The notes below the pieces were generated by a model. It searched no databases and was not told the DNA's origin. It saw only the letters and a program-made list of their open reading frames with translations. Position numbers and translations under genes: made by a program. From Pseudodesulfovibrio sp. (GTDB taxonomy: Bacteria > Desulfobacterota > Desulfovibrionia > Desulfovibrionales > Desulfovibrionaceae), in assembly GCA_022712855.1 (NCBI GenBank), contig JAFLJT010000206.1:1-64000 (forward strand): a DNA stretch of 64,000 bases, given 5' to 3'. Positions 54,062 to 63,086 of the stretch are shown in pieces (within the stretch, counting starts at the first letter, position 1; the number at the start of each line of letters is the position of its first letter).

Positions 54062-54427
54062 TTACGACTGCCCGGCTCTCCGGCCCAGGAAATAATTCCA
54101 GACGGAAGCGGAAAGCAAACCAGCAATGCCAAGCCATAGCAATATATTGACATAAAACGCGAAAGTGAACACCAGGACGGACACACCGCTTGCAATGTGA
54201 ACGCGCAAGGGCCCTGAATGGTTATGCCGTTTTTTGGTGGCATAAAGCCCGATGCCACCCACAATAAGGAAAACGACCAGAAGAGGTGCGAGAACTGCAT
54301 CGTTCACGATAAATCCGACCCCAAGGGCTGTGATCAGTGCGATGAGTGGCCCGAAACCCAAGCAGCATAGAAGTGTGAAAAACGAACCAGCAAAGCCGAT
54401 TTTATCTAAATAATTTTTAAACATCAT
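54062..54427 (-). CDS. MerC/MerT-like mercury transporter
   Basis: 121 residues, three or four helices, with the Cys21-Cys22 pair in the first helix (TLLCCLGFGP), typical of Hg2+ uptake proteins such as MerC and MerT. Convergent with merA; part of the minus-strand group under the merR promoter, though about 130 bp from the next gene. Confidence 0.7.
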   Translation of the reverse strand: MMFKNYLDKIGFAGSFFTLLCCLGFGPLIALITALGVGFIVNDAVLAPLLVVFLIVGGIGLYATKKRHNHSGPLRVHIASGVSVLVFTFAFYVNILLWLGIAGLLSASVWNYFLGRRAGQS

Positions 54428-54556
54428 ACCGCTCCTTTAAGCCATATCTACTTGCACAAAAGAATGATTCCCCATGCCCTTTAATCTGCGGAAATCGACA
54501 CCCCCTGACCAGCGATGAAACCCACTTCACCCAGAGGACAAAGTGGGCCTTCTGTT

Positions 54557-54829
54557 TTAGTCATCAATGGGGACACCTAACCCCGATTCCTTCAACTTCC
54601 CCAGATCAATGCCTTGATCTGTACAGCAGGTCATGAGCTTACCGTCGATAACGACGGCAGGGACAGAGTTGATCCCAAGCTTGCGGGCTCGAGCTGCAAC
54701 ATCGGTGTCCTTCATGTCCAGAACTGACACTTCGCACGAAGAACACGCCTCGTTGCGTATCTGTTCGACAACGTCCATACAGAGCGGACACCCCGCACCA
54801 AACACCTCTATCTTTCTCTTGGTGGTCAT
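54557..54829 (-). CDS. Small thioredoxin-fold protein with CPLC
   Basis: 90 residues, thioredoxin-like: Cys14-Pro-Leu-Cys17 in FGAGCPLC, a cis-proline stretch SVPAVVIDGK, and an extra CC near residue 68. Start overlaps the merR stop (ATGA). Likely a redox or Hg-carrying partner; not the classic MerP. Confidence 0.75.
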   Translation of the reverse strand: MTTKRKIEVFGAGCPLCMDVVEQIRNEACSSCEVSVLDMKDTDVAARARKLGINSVPAVVIDGKLMTCCTDQGIDLGKLKESGLGVPIDD

Positions 54830-55242
54830 GAAGACCTCCTCTTTTTATCATCAAGTGCCGCAAGAATCGGGCATCCATCAAGAGGACCGAGTCCAGGGCA
54901 ACTAGAAGCTAGCTTTCGTAGAGCTTCCTTAATTTCAAGCAACGATGCGATTCGATTTTCCACGTCGGTAATTTTATTTTCAATCCGAGCTTTTACATCG
55001 ATACACGAAGCGTCCATTTTCGTTCGTAACAATAAAAGTTCGGATATTTCCTTCAAAGAAAACCCCAGTCCCTGCGTCTGCTTTATAAAATAAATTCGGG
55101 CGACCGATTCGTCAGGAAAACGCCGGTGCCCTGACTCAGTACGCGGAGGAGCTGGAATAAGCCCTTTTCGTTCGTAGTACCGAATTGTTTCGATATTCAC
55201 ACCGGTCCTTTTGGCCAGTTGCCCAACTGTCAATCCTTCCAT
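54826..55242 (-). CDS. merR: MerR-type mercury-responsive regulator
   Basis: 138 residues: winged helix (about 5-40), coiled dimer region, and the three Hg-binding Cys at 80, 115 and 124, the same relative spacing as Tn501 MerR (82, 117, 126). Its promoter (55261-55291) has the 19-bp spacer and dyad that MerR untwists, so autoregulation is expected. Confidence 0.9.
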   Translation of the reverse strand: MEGLTVGQLAKRTGVNIETIRYYERKGLIPAPPRTESGHRRFPDESVARIYFIKQTQGLGFSLKEISELLLLRTKMDASCIDVKARIENKITDVENRIASLLEIKEALRKLASSCPGLGPLDGCPILAALDDKKRRSS

Positions 55243-55260
55243 GGCTCCTCCTTTGATATT

Positions 55261-55291
55261 AATATAAGACCTGTACTTTGGTACAGGTCAA
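55261..55291 (-). promoter_or_regulatory. MerR-controlled promoter and operator
   Basis: Minus strand: -35 TTGACC (55286-55291), 19-bp spacer (55267-55285), -10 TATATT (55261-55266). A 9-bp dyad, GACCTGTAC with GTACAGGTC (55268-55276/55281-55289), lies in the spacer. The long spacer is the MerR hallmark. Confidence 0.88.
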
Positions 55292-55410
55292 GAGCTCGTG
55301 CCTATTAATTACAAAAAGATGAATATATGTATCATACTGCTGATCGAGTAGATCTCGAGATGACGACTTCCGTGACCTTCTTTTCTACATGAAGAACATC
55401 GGAGAATAAA

Positions 55411-55445
55411 GAAAGGCCGCCCAGATCACTGGACGGCCTTTCTCA
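55411..55445 (-). terminator. Terminator of the divergent kinase gene
   Basis: AAAGGCCG pairs with CGGCCTTT around a 13-nt loop, just downstream of the stop at 55460. Confidence 0.75.
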
Positions 55446-55459
55446 TAATTGTTTATTCG

Positions 55460-56464
55460 TTACACTTCTGTTTGGCGAGGTACTATGACAGTAAACGTAG
55501 AACCGCTTCCAACCTCACTTCTCGCTGTGATGTCTCCACCAACTTCGCGCATTGTCTTCTTACAGGCCGCCAGACTGATTCCGCTCCCGCCCGCCTTGGT
55601 GGTATAAAACGGAGTGAATATCTTGCAGACCTGGTCTTCACTGATCCCGACGCCCTGGTCTTCAACCTGGACTGTGCAATGGTTGCCATGTCTATTGGTC
55701 GAGATGAAGACGCTGTTCCCTGGCTTGGAAATGTCCAACGCATTATCAAGCAGCTTGGACAGCACCCAGGATATGGCTGCCGGGTCAACCTGTGATGGGC
55801 AACCATTGACGTCATTTCGAACATCCAAGTTGATGTCCTGTTCCTTGAAACGCGACTGGTATCTTTGGGCCATCTCTTTCACCGCCTCATTGAGGTCGAC
55901 GGTAGTGATATGGAGGCTTTCCTTGGCTGCGTATTCGGTCATGGATTCAACAAGGTTGTCCATGGCGGCAAGTTCGCCTCTGAAATCCTTGTTCAACTGC
56001 GGATCGTTGAGTCCTTTGGCCTTATCGAAGAGACTTCGAATTGCATTGAGATTATCCTTGATTTCCCAACTGATAACCCCAGCGGTCTTGCCCAAAGTCC
56101 CGAGCCGTTCCGCTTCAACCAGCTCTTCGGTTCTACGACGCTGTCTATCTGAAAGCCACCCAAGGATGGATGCCACGAATATGAAGATTGTAACTTGAGA
56201 GATCGCAACAGGAACTGGCATTGCATGAGCGCTGTCAGCGGTCATACCTGTAATAAACAGGATGGAGATCGCAATAGAGGCCCATATGCCTATCTTCAAT
56301 CCGAACCAGAATGCTGCGAGCAAAATGGGTATGAAGAAAAGTTCTCGATGCAGGCCATGATGGCTAAAACTGCCTTGCAGGCCGCTGAAGTGCAGGGCGG
56401 TTATAACGCTGGTAATCAGAACCAATATCTGTATCTTCGTACTCATTTTCATTTCGATACTCAT
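55460..56464 (-). CDS. Histidine-kinase-like protein with Trp replacing the phosphoacceptor His
   Basis: 334 residues: about four helices (10-105), a coiled stretch, then the dimerisation box reading WEIKDNLNAI (133-142) where HEIxNPLxxI is expected, and an ATPase domain with N box SKLLDNALD and G box DQGVGIS. His is Trp133 and Asn-Pro is Asp137-Asn138, so no autophosphorylation on His is possible there. The ATPase part looks intact. It may act as a sensor or scaffold. AAGGAG precedes the ATG. Confidence 0.8.
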   Translation of the reverse strand: MSIEMKMSTKIQILVLITSVITALHFSGLQGSFSHHGLHRELFFIPILLAAFWFGLKIGIWASIAISILFITGMTADSAHAMPVPVAISQVTIFIFVASILGWLSDRQRRRTEELVEAERLGTLGKTAGVISWEIKDNLNAIRSLFDKAKGLNDPQLNKDFRGELAAMDNLVESMTEYAAKESLHITTVDLNEAVKEMAQRYQSRFKEQDINLDVRNDVNGCPSQVDPAAISWVLSKLLDNALDISKPGNSVFISTNRHGNHCTVQVEDQGVGISEDQVCKIFTPFYTTKAGGSGISLAACKKTMREVGGDITARSEVGSGSTFTVIVPRQTEV

Positions 56465-56511
56465 AACAATCTCCTTATTCCGAAAAAGGGAAGCAGTGCC
56501 ACCAGTTGCTA

Positions 56512-56937
56512 CTAGTGCATCGAACGAATGGTGCCGCTGCTCTTTTCAACGATCAGGTGATCCACAACTGAGTCGTCCTTGGTCAGTATCTCGACCATGA
56601 AATCATCGTCTCGTTCCATAACAGTGCCTGTCTTGATATTGGGATTCCGGGCGATGTGATTGCTCGCCAGAGTTTCTGCATGATTTGCAGTCTCCACCAA
56701 GGCGGGTGTCTCGGAAGATTGTTCCGTTGTGGGAGCAGGCGGAGTTGTGGTTTGTTGTCCGCCCATCATGTCCTTGAATGTTTGCCCATTCATCATGTCG
56801 TTCATGCTTCCTATCATCCCACTGGAAGACCCTTGGCTGCCGCCGCCCATCATTGCCAGAGAAGGTGAAACAGCGATGATGGCAACAAACAGAATGGCTC
56901 CCAAGGCAATAGTAATTTTCTTTGTGGTGCAGTGCAT
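56512..56937 (-). CDS. Exported Met/Gly-rich protein, PepSY-like C terminus
   Basis: 141 residues: signal peptide (about 1-28), MMGGGSQGSSSGM and MNDMM repeats (about 29-60), then a short acidic domain ending in EKSSGTIRSMH, like the end of PepSY domains. GGAG precedes the ATG at 56937. Forty-seven bp upstream of the atypical kinase, so perhaps its periplasmic partner. Likely metal binding. Confidence 0.6.
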   Translation of the reverse strand: MHCTTKKITIALGAILFVAIIAVSPSLAMMGGGSQGSSSGMIGSMNDMMNGQTFKDMMGGQQTTTPPAPTTEQSSETPALVETANHAETLASNHIARNPNIKTGTVMERDDDFMVEILTKDDSVVDHLIVEKSSGTIRSMH

Positions 56938-57178
56938 AAGAACTCCATGGTTTACCGAGACTCTCGGTGTTGATGTTATGCGTATGCATAGGCAAACCAC
57001 GTGCCAAATTGTCAGTTCGGGATAAAATGCTAGAAATTACGGTGTGATAGTTGTGAGATGTGGATAATGACAGGCCTTCAGTTCACCTGAAAGCGTTCAC
57101 CTGTGTGTCTAAAAAATGTACACACTGCACCAAGGTGGATAATTATTAGACACCTAAGGAGGCTATGAAAGGAGAAAG

Positions 57179-59272
57179 CTATGCGGTCTTAACAACTGCA
57201 ATTGTTATATCGTCCAGTTGCTCAGCGTCACCACGGAATTCTATCAGTGCCTGTTCCAATGCTTGGATGATTTCCTCTGAAGTTCGAGAAGAGTTGGCCC
57301 TAATCACTTTTTTCAGACGTTCTTTGCCGAACATGACCTCTCCAGGAGAGAGAGTTTCCCAAATACCGTCGGTTCCAATGACGAAAATCTGTCCGGAGGC
57401 AAGATTGCTTCGTTCGCACAACTCAAAATGAGCATCACTGACGACACCAAGCGGCAACCCTTCACCTTCCAAATTCTCGAACTTGTCGGTTGCCGGGTCA
57501 TAAATTAATGCAGGCTCATGACCAGCGCGAACCCAACGGATATCATTGCCTTCTGTAAGCTCCAGCAGGAACAGTGTCATGAAACGGCCCGACATATCCA
57601 TGTCATCGAACAAAAGTTCATTAACTGCCTGTACAATGCTATCCAAGTTGGCTCCAGACCCGGCTTGGCTGCGAAGATATGCCCTTGCCGAGGACATCAT
57701 CAATGCGGCTTGAACGCCATGCCCGCTGACATCTCCCACCGCCACTATGAGGCAATCTCCGTCCTTGGTCTCCCTAGATATAAAACCGTAATAATCGCCA
57801 CCGGTTTCATCACAGTATGTGCTCTTCGCGGCAACATCTGCATTAGAAAAAACCGGGCTTTCTGATGGAAGCAAGCTTTGCTGAACTTCCTGGGCCACTT
57901 CCAACGCGTGCTTCATAACCACCCGTTCATGTAACTCGGGCAGCATTTTATTGAATGCAAAACCGAGCTGACCGATCTCGTCAGTGGAGCGAACATTTGC
58001 TTTGGCAGAAAAATCTCCCCTGGACACACCTTGCACCGCATCGACCAACTCTCTGATGTTTCGCGTAAAAAATCTTGATAATATAAGAGCTATGCCAAAA
58101 ACCAAGCCTGCCACCAGGAGCATGACATACCCCATCTTTATGTCATGCTCATCAACCTGCGTTACAACATAGTCGCGAGCAGCCTGCGCATCCTTGACAA
58201 TGTCATCCTTGGGAACAATCAAAAGAAGTGATGTGCCACTTTCATCGATAGGTGCATATGCCCAGAGAGCATCCCCGTCTTTATAGGAGGGCATACTGAC
58301 GACACCAGTTTTTTGAGCGAAGAGGTCGGCTGCTATGACACCTAATTGTTCAGCGTTATCAGAGGTGAGCCACTTCTCTCCCTCCGGAACCCACCAATGC
58401 CCTCGACCGATCTTATGAACTTGCTCTTGAGCCACGACCTTCAAGCGAGGAGGTCTATTCCCTTGGCCGAAAGCCGGCTTGACGAGAAAGGCTTCTACAT
58501 TGTCGGAAAACATATTGACATGATGATTCTCACGGAGAAGAGCATCTATTGGGACGACAATGGATAAATTACCCAGCAACTTTCCTTCATCATTTTTGAT
58601 CGGAGCAGTCACTTTGAATGCCAAACGCCGTGTTAGCTTATCCAGCAGAGGCAGCGACCATGTCAGCCCTCTCTGCAAATTGGAAGCCTCATCAATCTCA
58701 CCTTGAGAACGGCGTATTTTGTGTTCATCATTAACTTTGGGGTATGTGACACGGCTGCCGTCAGACAGAATCATCTCGATCCATAAAATCAACTTAGGGT
58801 ACTTAAATTTAGCTGTCCCCATCAATGGAATCAGATTATTCATTATTGGCTTGTCGCTCTTATTCCCCTCAAAAGTAGCCTGTTGAAAATCAACATCAAG
58901 AGACTGCTCGCGGTCCCGCACATGCAAGGTAAAGTATTCTTCCAAGACCTCGTTCATCCTTACATCGGAGGGAATGAATGGGGCGTCATTCGTGGTATGG
59001 GCGTATCCGTACAACACCCCTTCTATTCTTGAAGCTATGAGGAATGATATTGATTCAAGGAGTTGACGTTCCTGTCTTAAGACTCGCGCGTGATCTTCAA
59101 CAATACGCTTGAGTCCCATGCGGGCCTTGTGCACAAGCACTTTCTCGCTTCTTTCAGCAAGGTTGTTCCCCATCACGGTCAGATCCCTTTGAATGCTGGT
59201 TCGAACCATCAGCAAAGGGAACAAAGAAATAACCATTAATAGAATTAGTAGCTTAAAACGGATACGCATCAT
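57179..59272 (-). CDS. Membrane sensor with HAMP and PP2C phosphatase (RsbU type)
   Basis: 697 residues: N-terminal helix, a large extracytoplasmic dCache-like sensor (about 35-370), a second helix (about 380-400), HAMP (about 400-450), then PP2C (about 475-697) with GGDYYG, DVSGHG and DDITIAVV. Stress-type phosphatase for a STAS partner not seen nearby. Its last 74 residues or so have a damaged second copy at 59467. Confidence 0.87.
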   Translation of the reverse strand: MMRIRFKLLILLMVISLFPLLMVRTSIQRDLTVMGNNLAERSEKVLVHKARMGLKRIVEDHARVLRQERQLLESISFLIASRIEGVLYGYAHTTNDAPFIPSDVRMNEVLEEYFTLHVRDREQSLDVDFQQATFEGNKSDKPIMNNLIPLMGTAKFKYPKLILWIEMILSDGSRVTYPKVNDEHKIRRSQGEIDEASNLQRGLTWSLPLLDKLTRRLAFKVTAPIKNDEGKLLGNLSIVVPIDALLRENHHVNMFSDNVEAFLVKPAFGQGNRPPRLKVVAQEQVHKIGRGHWWVPEGEKWLTSDNAEQLGVIAADLFAQKTGVVSMPSYKDGDALWAYAPIDESGTSLLLIVPKDDIVKDAQAARDYVVTQVDEHDIKMGYVMLLVAGLVFGIALILSRFFTRNIRELVDAVQGVSRGDFSAKANVRSTDEIGQLGFAFNKMLPELHERVVMKHALEVAQEVQQSLLPSESPVFSNADVAAKSTYCDETGGDYYGFISRETKDGDCLIVAVGDVSGHGVQAALMMSSARAYLRSQAGSGANLDSIVQAVNELLFDDMDMSGRFMTLFLLELTEGNDIRWVRAGHEPALIYDPATDKFENLEGEGLPLGVVSDAHFELCERSNLASGQIFVIGTDGIWETLSPGEVMFGKERLKKVIRANSSRTSEEIIQALEQALIEFRGDAEQLDDITIAVVKTA

Positions 59273-59466
59273 GCCTCCTGAGTCACCATGACACTTAATT
59301 CATTCAGAAGGTAAATTCTACAGGCTTTCCCCTGTAATCACTACCCATCAGTACAGTTTTAACTGATGGTTGGAGAGCTCTGCAATCTATCTTATTTCAA
59401 AGGCGCCAATCGTCATGTAATAACTAGTTTATTAAAATCACAATGTATTCTTTTTGTATTTATTGG

Positions 59467-59700
59467 CTAGGTAACTTTCACAACAGCTATCGTCATGTCA
59501 TCCAACTGCCCGGCTTCTTCATGGTATTCATTCAGCGCCTGCTCCAATGCTTGGATGATCGCCGCTGAGGATTCAGACGAGTGAGTACGAATCACTTCCT
59601 TCAGACGGTCCTTGCCAAACATTTTCCCATCAGAAGAATGAGTTTCCCATATGCCATCAGTCCCAATGACAATAACATGGCCTTTTACAACAAGAATCAC
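59467..59700 (-). pseudogene. Duplicated C-terminal fragment of the PP2C gene
   Basis: 77 codons whose product matches the last 70 or so residues of the 57179 product: VIGTDGIWET, MFGK(D/E)RLK, IIQALEQAL, AGQLDD(M/I)TIAVVK. No sensor, HAMP or main PP2C core. Its start overlaps the end of the zraR-like gene. Remnant of a partial duplication. Confidence 0.85.
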
Positions 59701-61055
59701 ATTCCATACTTTTTCAACTTATTATTCAGCGTAGTTCGTGTGATGTTGAGAATCTTTGCGGCTTCACTCTTGTTCCAGCCGGTTTGTTCCAGGGTCGCAA
59801 GGATTGCCTGTTTCTGGATATTCTCAAGCGGTTGCCCGCCAAGTTGAAGAGAGTTTGGTCCTGTTGCTTCATTCAGTTCATAACTTTCGATAACAGTCGG
59901 CGGGAGTTCCTTTTCCGTCACATACTCTCCCATGGAAAGTATTACCGCACGCTCAACCGCATTCTCCAGTTCACGTACGTTCCCCGGCCAGGGGTGCCGA
60001 ATGAGCATATCCATTGCGACAGGTGTGAACCCACTGAGTTTTTTTCTGTTTTTTTCGGCAAATCGTTCGAGGAAGAAATTTGCAAGCAAAGGCACATCAT
60101 CTTGGCGGTCCCGAAGCGGAGGCATCTTCAGCACCATGACGTGCAGTCGATAGTAGAGGTCTTCACGGAAGTTGCCTGCTTCCACTTCTTTTTTGAGGTC
60201 TTTATTTGTTGCAGCGACAATCCGAACATCAACCGAGAGAGCAGTGTCGCTGCCTAACCGTTGGATTTCTCGTTCCTGCACGGCCCGGAGCAACTTGGCC
60301 TGCATGGGCACGGATATTTCCCCAATTTCGTCGAGGAATATTGTCCCTTTATGGGCCTGCATGAAGCGACCGTCGCGTCTTTTGTCAGCACCGGTGAAAG
60401 CACCTTTTTCATGTCCAAAGAGTTCTGATTCCAAAAGAGTCTCGGAAAGGGCTGCGCAGTTGATTGTCACGAGCTGTTTCTTTTTTCTGTTGCTATTGAA
60501 ATGTATTGCCCGGGCGATGAGTTCTTTGCCTGTCCCGGACTCACCGGTGATCAGAACGGTTGCCTCGGTAGGGGCAACGACTTTCACCATCTCGGTGACT
60601 TCAGTCATGGCGGGACTCGATCCGATTATACCGGCAAGGGTCTGCTCAGGGGAGACTGCCTCCTTGAGATATTTATTCTCATCAGACAAACGCCTATGAT
60701 CAAGGGCTCGTTCAAGGATGATTTTGAGTTCATCAAAATTCAGCGGCTTGGTCAGGTAGTCGTATGCGCCCAACTTCATGGCTTCGACAGCGATTTCAAC
60801 CGACGAGTAGGCCGTCATTATCAAGACAGGGATGGCGGGATTGAATGCCTTGATTTCTTCCAACGCCTCTATTCCGCTGACTGTTGCCATGCGTACGTCC
60901 ATGAGGACGGCATCGTAGGGCTGGTCTTTGACGGCAGTGATTGCTTCTGCCCCATCCGTGACCGAAGATGTTGTATAGCCCCAGCCCCCGAGGACCGTTT
61001 CAAGCATCGAGAGGTGGCCTTTTTCATCATCTACAATAAGTATTGTTGCTTTCAT
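59697..61055 (-). CDS. zraR: Sigma-54-dependent response regulator (ZraR/NtrC type)
   Basis: 452 residues: receiver domain with phosphoacceptor Asp53, AAA+ sigma-54 activator domain with GESGTGKE and GAFTGAD, and a Fis-type HTH ending in TLNNKLKKYG. I start at the ATG 61055, where the receiver begins. It sits directly after the ZraS-like kinase, opposite to the ZraP gene with its sigma-54 promoter; this order makes it the ZraR counterpart. Confidence 0.87.
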   Translation of the reverse strand: MKATILIVDDEKGHLSMLETVLGGWGYTTSSVTDGAEAITAVKDQPYDAVLMDVRMATVSGIEALEEIKAFNPAIPVLIMTAYSSVEIAVEAMKLGAYDYLTKPLNFDELKIILERALDHRRLSDENKYLKEAVSPEQTLAGIIGSSPAMTEVTEMVKVVAPTEATVLITGESGTGKELIARAIHFNSNRKKKQLVTINCAALSETLLESELFGHEKGAFTGADKRRDGRFMQAHKGTIFLDEIGEISVPMQAKLLRAVQEREIQRLGSDTALSVDVRIVAATNKDLKKEVEAGNFREDLYYRLHVMVLKMPPLRDRQDDVPLLANFFLERFAEKNRKKLSGFTPVAMDMLIRHPWPGNVRELENAVERAVILSMGEYVTEKELPPTVIESYELNEATGPNSLQLGGQPLENIQKQAILATLEQTGWNKSEAAKILNITRTTLNNKLKKYGM

Positions 61056-61077
61056 TGTGTGCACTTTTGATAGAATT

Positions 61078-62862
61078 TTAGACGAAAGATATTGTGAATG
61101 TCGTACCTTTGCCTGCCGTGCTTGCAATGTCGATCTTTCCACCATGGCCTTCCACGATTTTTCGAACGACAGCAAGGCCGAGACCGGTACCCTGATTTTT
61201 TGTTGTGAAATAGGGATCAAAAATGATCTCCTTGTCTTTCTCAGGAATGCCTATCCCTGTATCAGACATTTCGATGAGCAAGCGCGAATCTGAAGCGCGT
61301 ACATTGATGGATAATTGACCTCCGGTCTCCATTGCCTGGATACCGTTAAGGCCGATGTTGAGAAGGGCTTGAACAATGCGATCTGCATCGAGTTCTATGT
61401 GTGGCAGATCCTGATCAACATGGATTTCAACCTCAACTCCCTGACTCACCGCATCTTGTTGGAGCAACCGGGAGACGGTATCTATCACGATATTCATGTC
61501 GGTTTTCCGAAGTTTGAAATCAGAGGGACGGGAGAATTCCAGAAGTTCCGATATGACTCTATTGAGTCGCTCAGTCTCGGAGATCATCACTTTCGCAGCC
61601 TTTTGGCTCTCACTTCCTTCATCAAACAGCCCCGCAAAGTAGGTTGCAAACCCCTTGATGCTGCTGAGTGGGTTGCGCACCTCATGGGCTATGCCCGCCG
61701 CGAGGTTGCCAATGGCAGCCATTTTCTCACGCTGTCTCATCTCTGATTGGAGACGATGGATCTCTGTGAGATCGCTCAGAATGAATATCTTTCCAAGGTG
61801 GAGCCCTTCATCCGTAACCACGGGGGCCACGCTTATGTTAACCGGGGAAGACTTTCCGGCTACCTTTATTGAAAGCTCCCTGGTGATGGGGGTTTTCATA
61901 CTCGCGCCATCTTCAGACAGTTTGATGATATTTGCAGGGAGAACGTCATCCACAGATTGGTTGATGACTGTTTTTGCGTCAGCTCCGAGAAGAGCGGCGG
62001 CGTCCCTGTTCAAATGTGTGATGTTTCCGTCAGGGCCGACGACAACCAGACCAACCGGGAGGTTCGATACAATTTCCGCAGCAAAGGCCCGAGTGTCTTT
62101 TAATTGTTTGTTAGATCGATGGTATGCCTGAACCCACACCAGGGAGACCATGCAGCCAAGTGCCAGCAACAGCAAGACTGCTGATGTCGTGGCCATTATT
62201 GTGATGTCCTCTCCGCGTGCATCAACGAATGGCTTAATATCTAACCCTATAAATATGAGCGGCTTTATTATGATGTCTTGGGACTGCTGCCGTTGCATCA
62301 TACCCATATGTGAACTTGTGCCTTTCGTCCCACTTGAGGTGCCGTTCATGCGATGCTGCATCATGCCCCCCATCATATAGTTCGTCACTTGTGATCTGTC
62401 GGCATTCAGAGTGATGAACTCTTTGAAGACGATGAATGAATCAGGAGTATGGTTGTCCTCCAGGATTTTCCATTGCGCCTTTTGGGTTGGAGACAGGGCT
62501 TTGATTTGCGTTTTTGAGAGGAATACCTCTCCGATTCTTTCAGAGTCGCTATGGGCGATTATCTTCCCTGATTGGTCTGTGAGAGTGATGTAAAGGATAT
62601 CCGGCAGCTCGGCGGTGGCGTCAATCAATGCCTGCAATCTGCTTTCAGTGCCAAATCTGCCCATCATTCCAGCTTGGGCTCCCGCCTCAAACGACTTGAT
62701 AAGGGCCCCGCCTTTTTCGCCGAGCACCTTCTCCATATACCGTACTTCACGGTTATAGTTGAACACGGCGAGTACGACGATAACCAGGGTCAAAATGGCA
62801 GTCATGCCTATGATGAGCCAAATGGATGCAGAGCTTCCCAAAAGTCGTTTTTGAATTCTCAT
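61078..62862 (-). CDS. zraS: Sensor histidine kinase of ZraS type with Met-rich periplasmic loop
   Basis: 594 residues: helix 1 (about 12-35), periplasmic sensor (about 40-230) with a methionine-rich insert (YMMGGMMQHRM, HMGMMQRQ), helix 2, PAS domain (about 265-370), His in GIAHEVRNPL and ATPase domain. The Met cluster would suit sensing of Cu(I) or Ag(I) rather than only zinc. Pairs with the 59697 regulator. Confidence 0.85.
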   Translation of the reverse strand: MRIQKRLLGSSASIWLIIGMTAILTLVIVVLAVFNYNREVRYMEKVLGEKGGALIKSFEAGAQAGMMGRFGTESRLQALIDATAELPDILYITLTDQSGKIIAHSDSERIGEVFLSKTQIKALSPTQKAQWKILEDNHTPDSFIVFKEFITLNADRSQVTNYMMGGMMQHRMNGTSSGTKGTSSHMGMMQRQQSQDIIIKPLIFIGLDIKPFVDARGEDITIMATTSAVLLLLALGCMVSLVWVQAYHRSNKQLKDTRAFAAEIVSNLPVGLVVVGPDGNITHLNRDAAALLGADAKTVINQSVDDVLPANIIKLSEDGASMKTPITRELSIKVAGKSSPVNISVAPVVTDEGLHLGKIFILSDLTEIHRLQSEMRQREKMAAIGNLAAGIAHEVRNPLSSIKGFATYFAGLFDEGSESQKAAKVMISETERLNRVISELLEFSRPSDFKLRKTDMNIVIDTVSRLLQQDAVSQGVEVEIHVDQDLPHIELDADRIVQALLNIGLNGIQAMETGGQLSINVRASDSRLLIEMSDTGIGIPEKDKEIIFDPYFTTKNQGTGLGLAVVRKIVEGHGGKIDIASTAGKGTTFTISFV

Positions 62863-62882
62863 AATGATCCTGCGGGATGAGG

Positions 62883-62932
62883 GTGACTAATTTTTAGACG
62901 ATGAGCCGCCATACTGGTTAAAAATTAATCAC
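62883..62932. promoter_or_regulatory. Inverted repeat, candidate activator binding site
   Basis: GTGACTAATTTTTA (62883-62896) and TAAAAATTAATCAC (62919-62932) are inverted with one mismatch in 14. It lies about 100-145 bp upstream of the sigma-54 promoter of the ZraP-like gene, the usual distance for a ZraR-type activator. Confidence 0.6.
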
Positions 62933-63028
62933 AATGCTGTTGTTTGGCAAGCACTAAAACGACAGTCTTCATCTCGGAATCCTAAAAAAATAAGTTATTA
63001 AAACAAGTTATAATGCAGACGCATTCTT

Positions 63029-63043
63029 TGGCACGGGGCTTGC
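63029..63043 (+). promoter_or_regulatory. Sigma-54 promoter of the ZraP-like gene
   Basis: TGGCAC GGGGC TTGC: GG (63030-63031), ten bases, then GC (63042-63043), as in the consensus. Transcription would begin about 30 nt before the GTG start. Confidence 0.85.
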
Positions 63044-63086
63044 CTTATAGGTTGTATCTTCAACAACAAAACCGGAGGATACTATC

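Noticed and set aside
57105-57153. 8-bp inverted repeat GTGTCTAA/TTAGACAC as an insertion-sequence end
   Set aside because: Too short, no transposase nearby and no target duplication seen.
61056-61220. N-terminal extension of the sigma-54 regulator
   Set aside because: It overlaps the 3' end of the kinase gene and the receiver domain starts at 61055.
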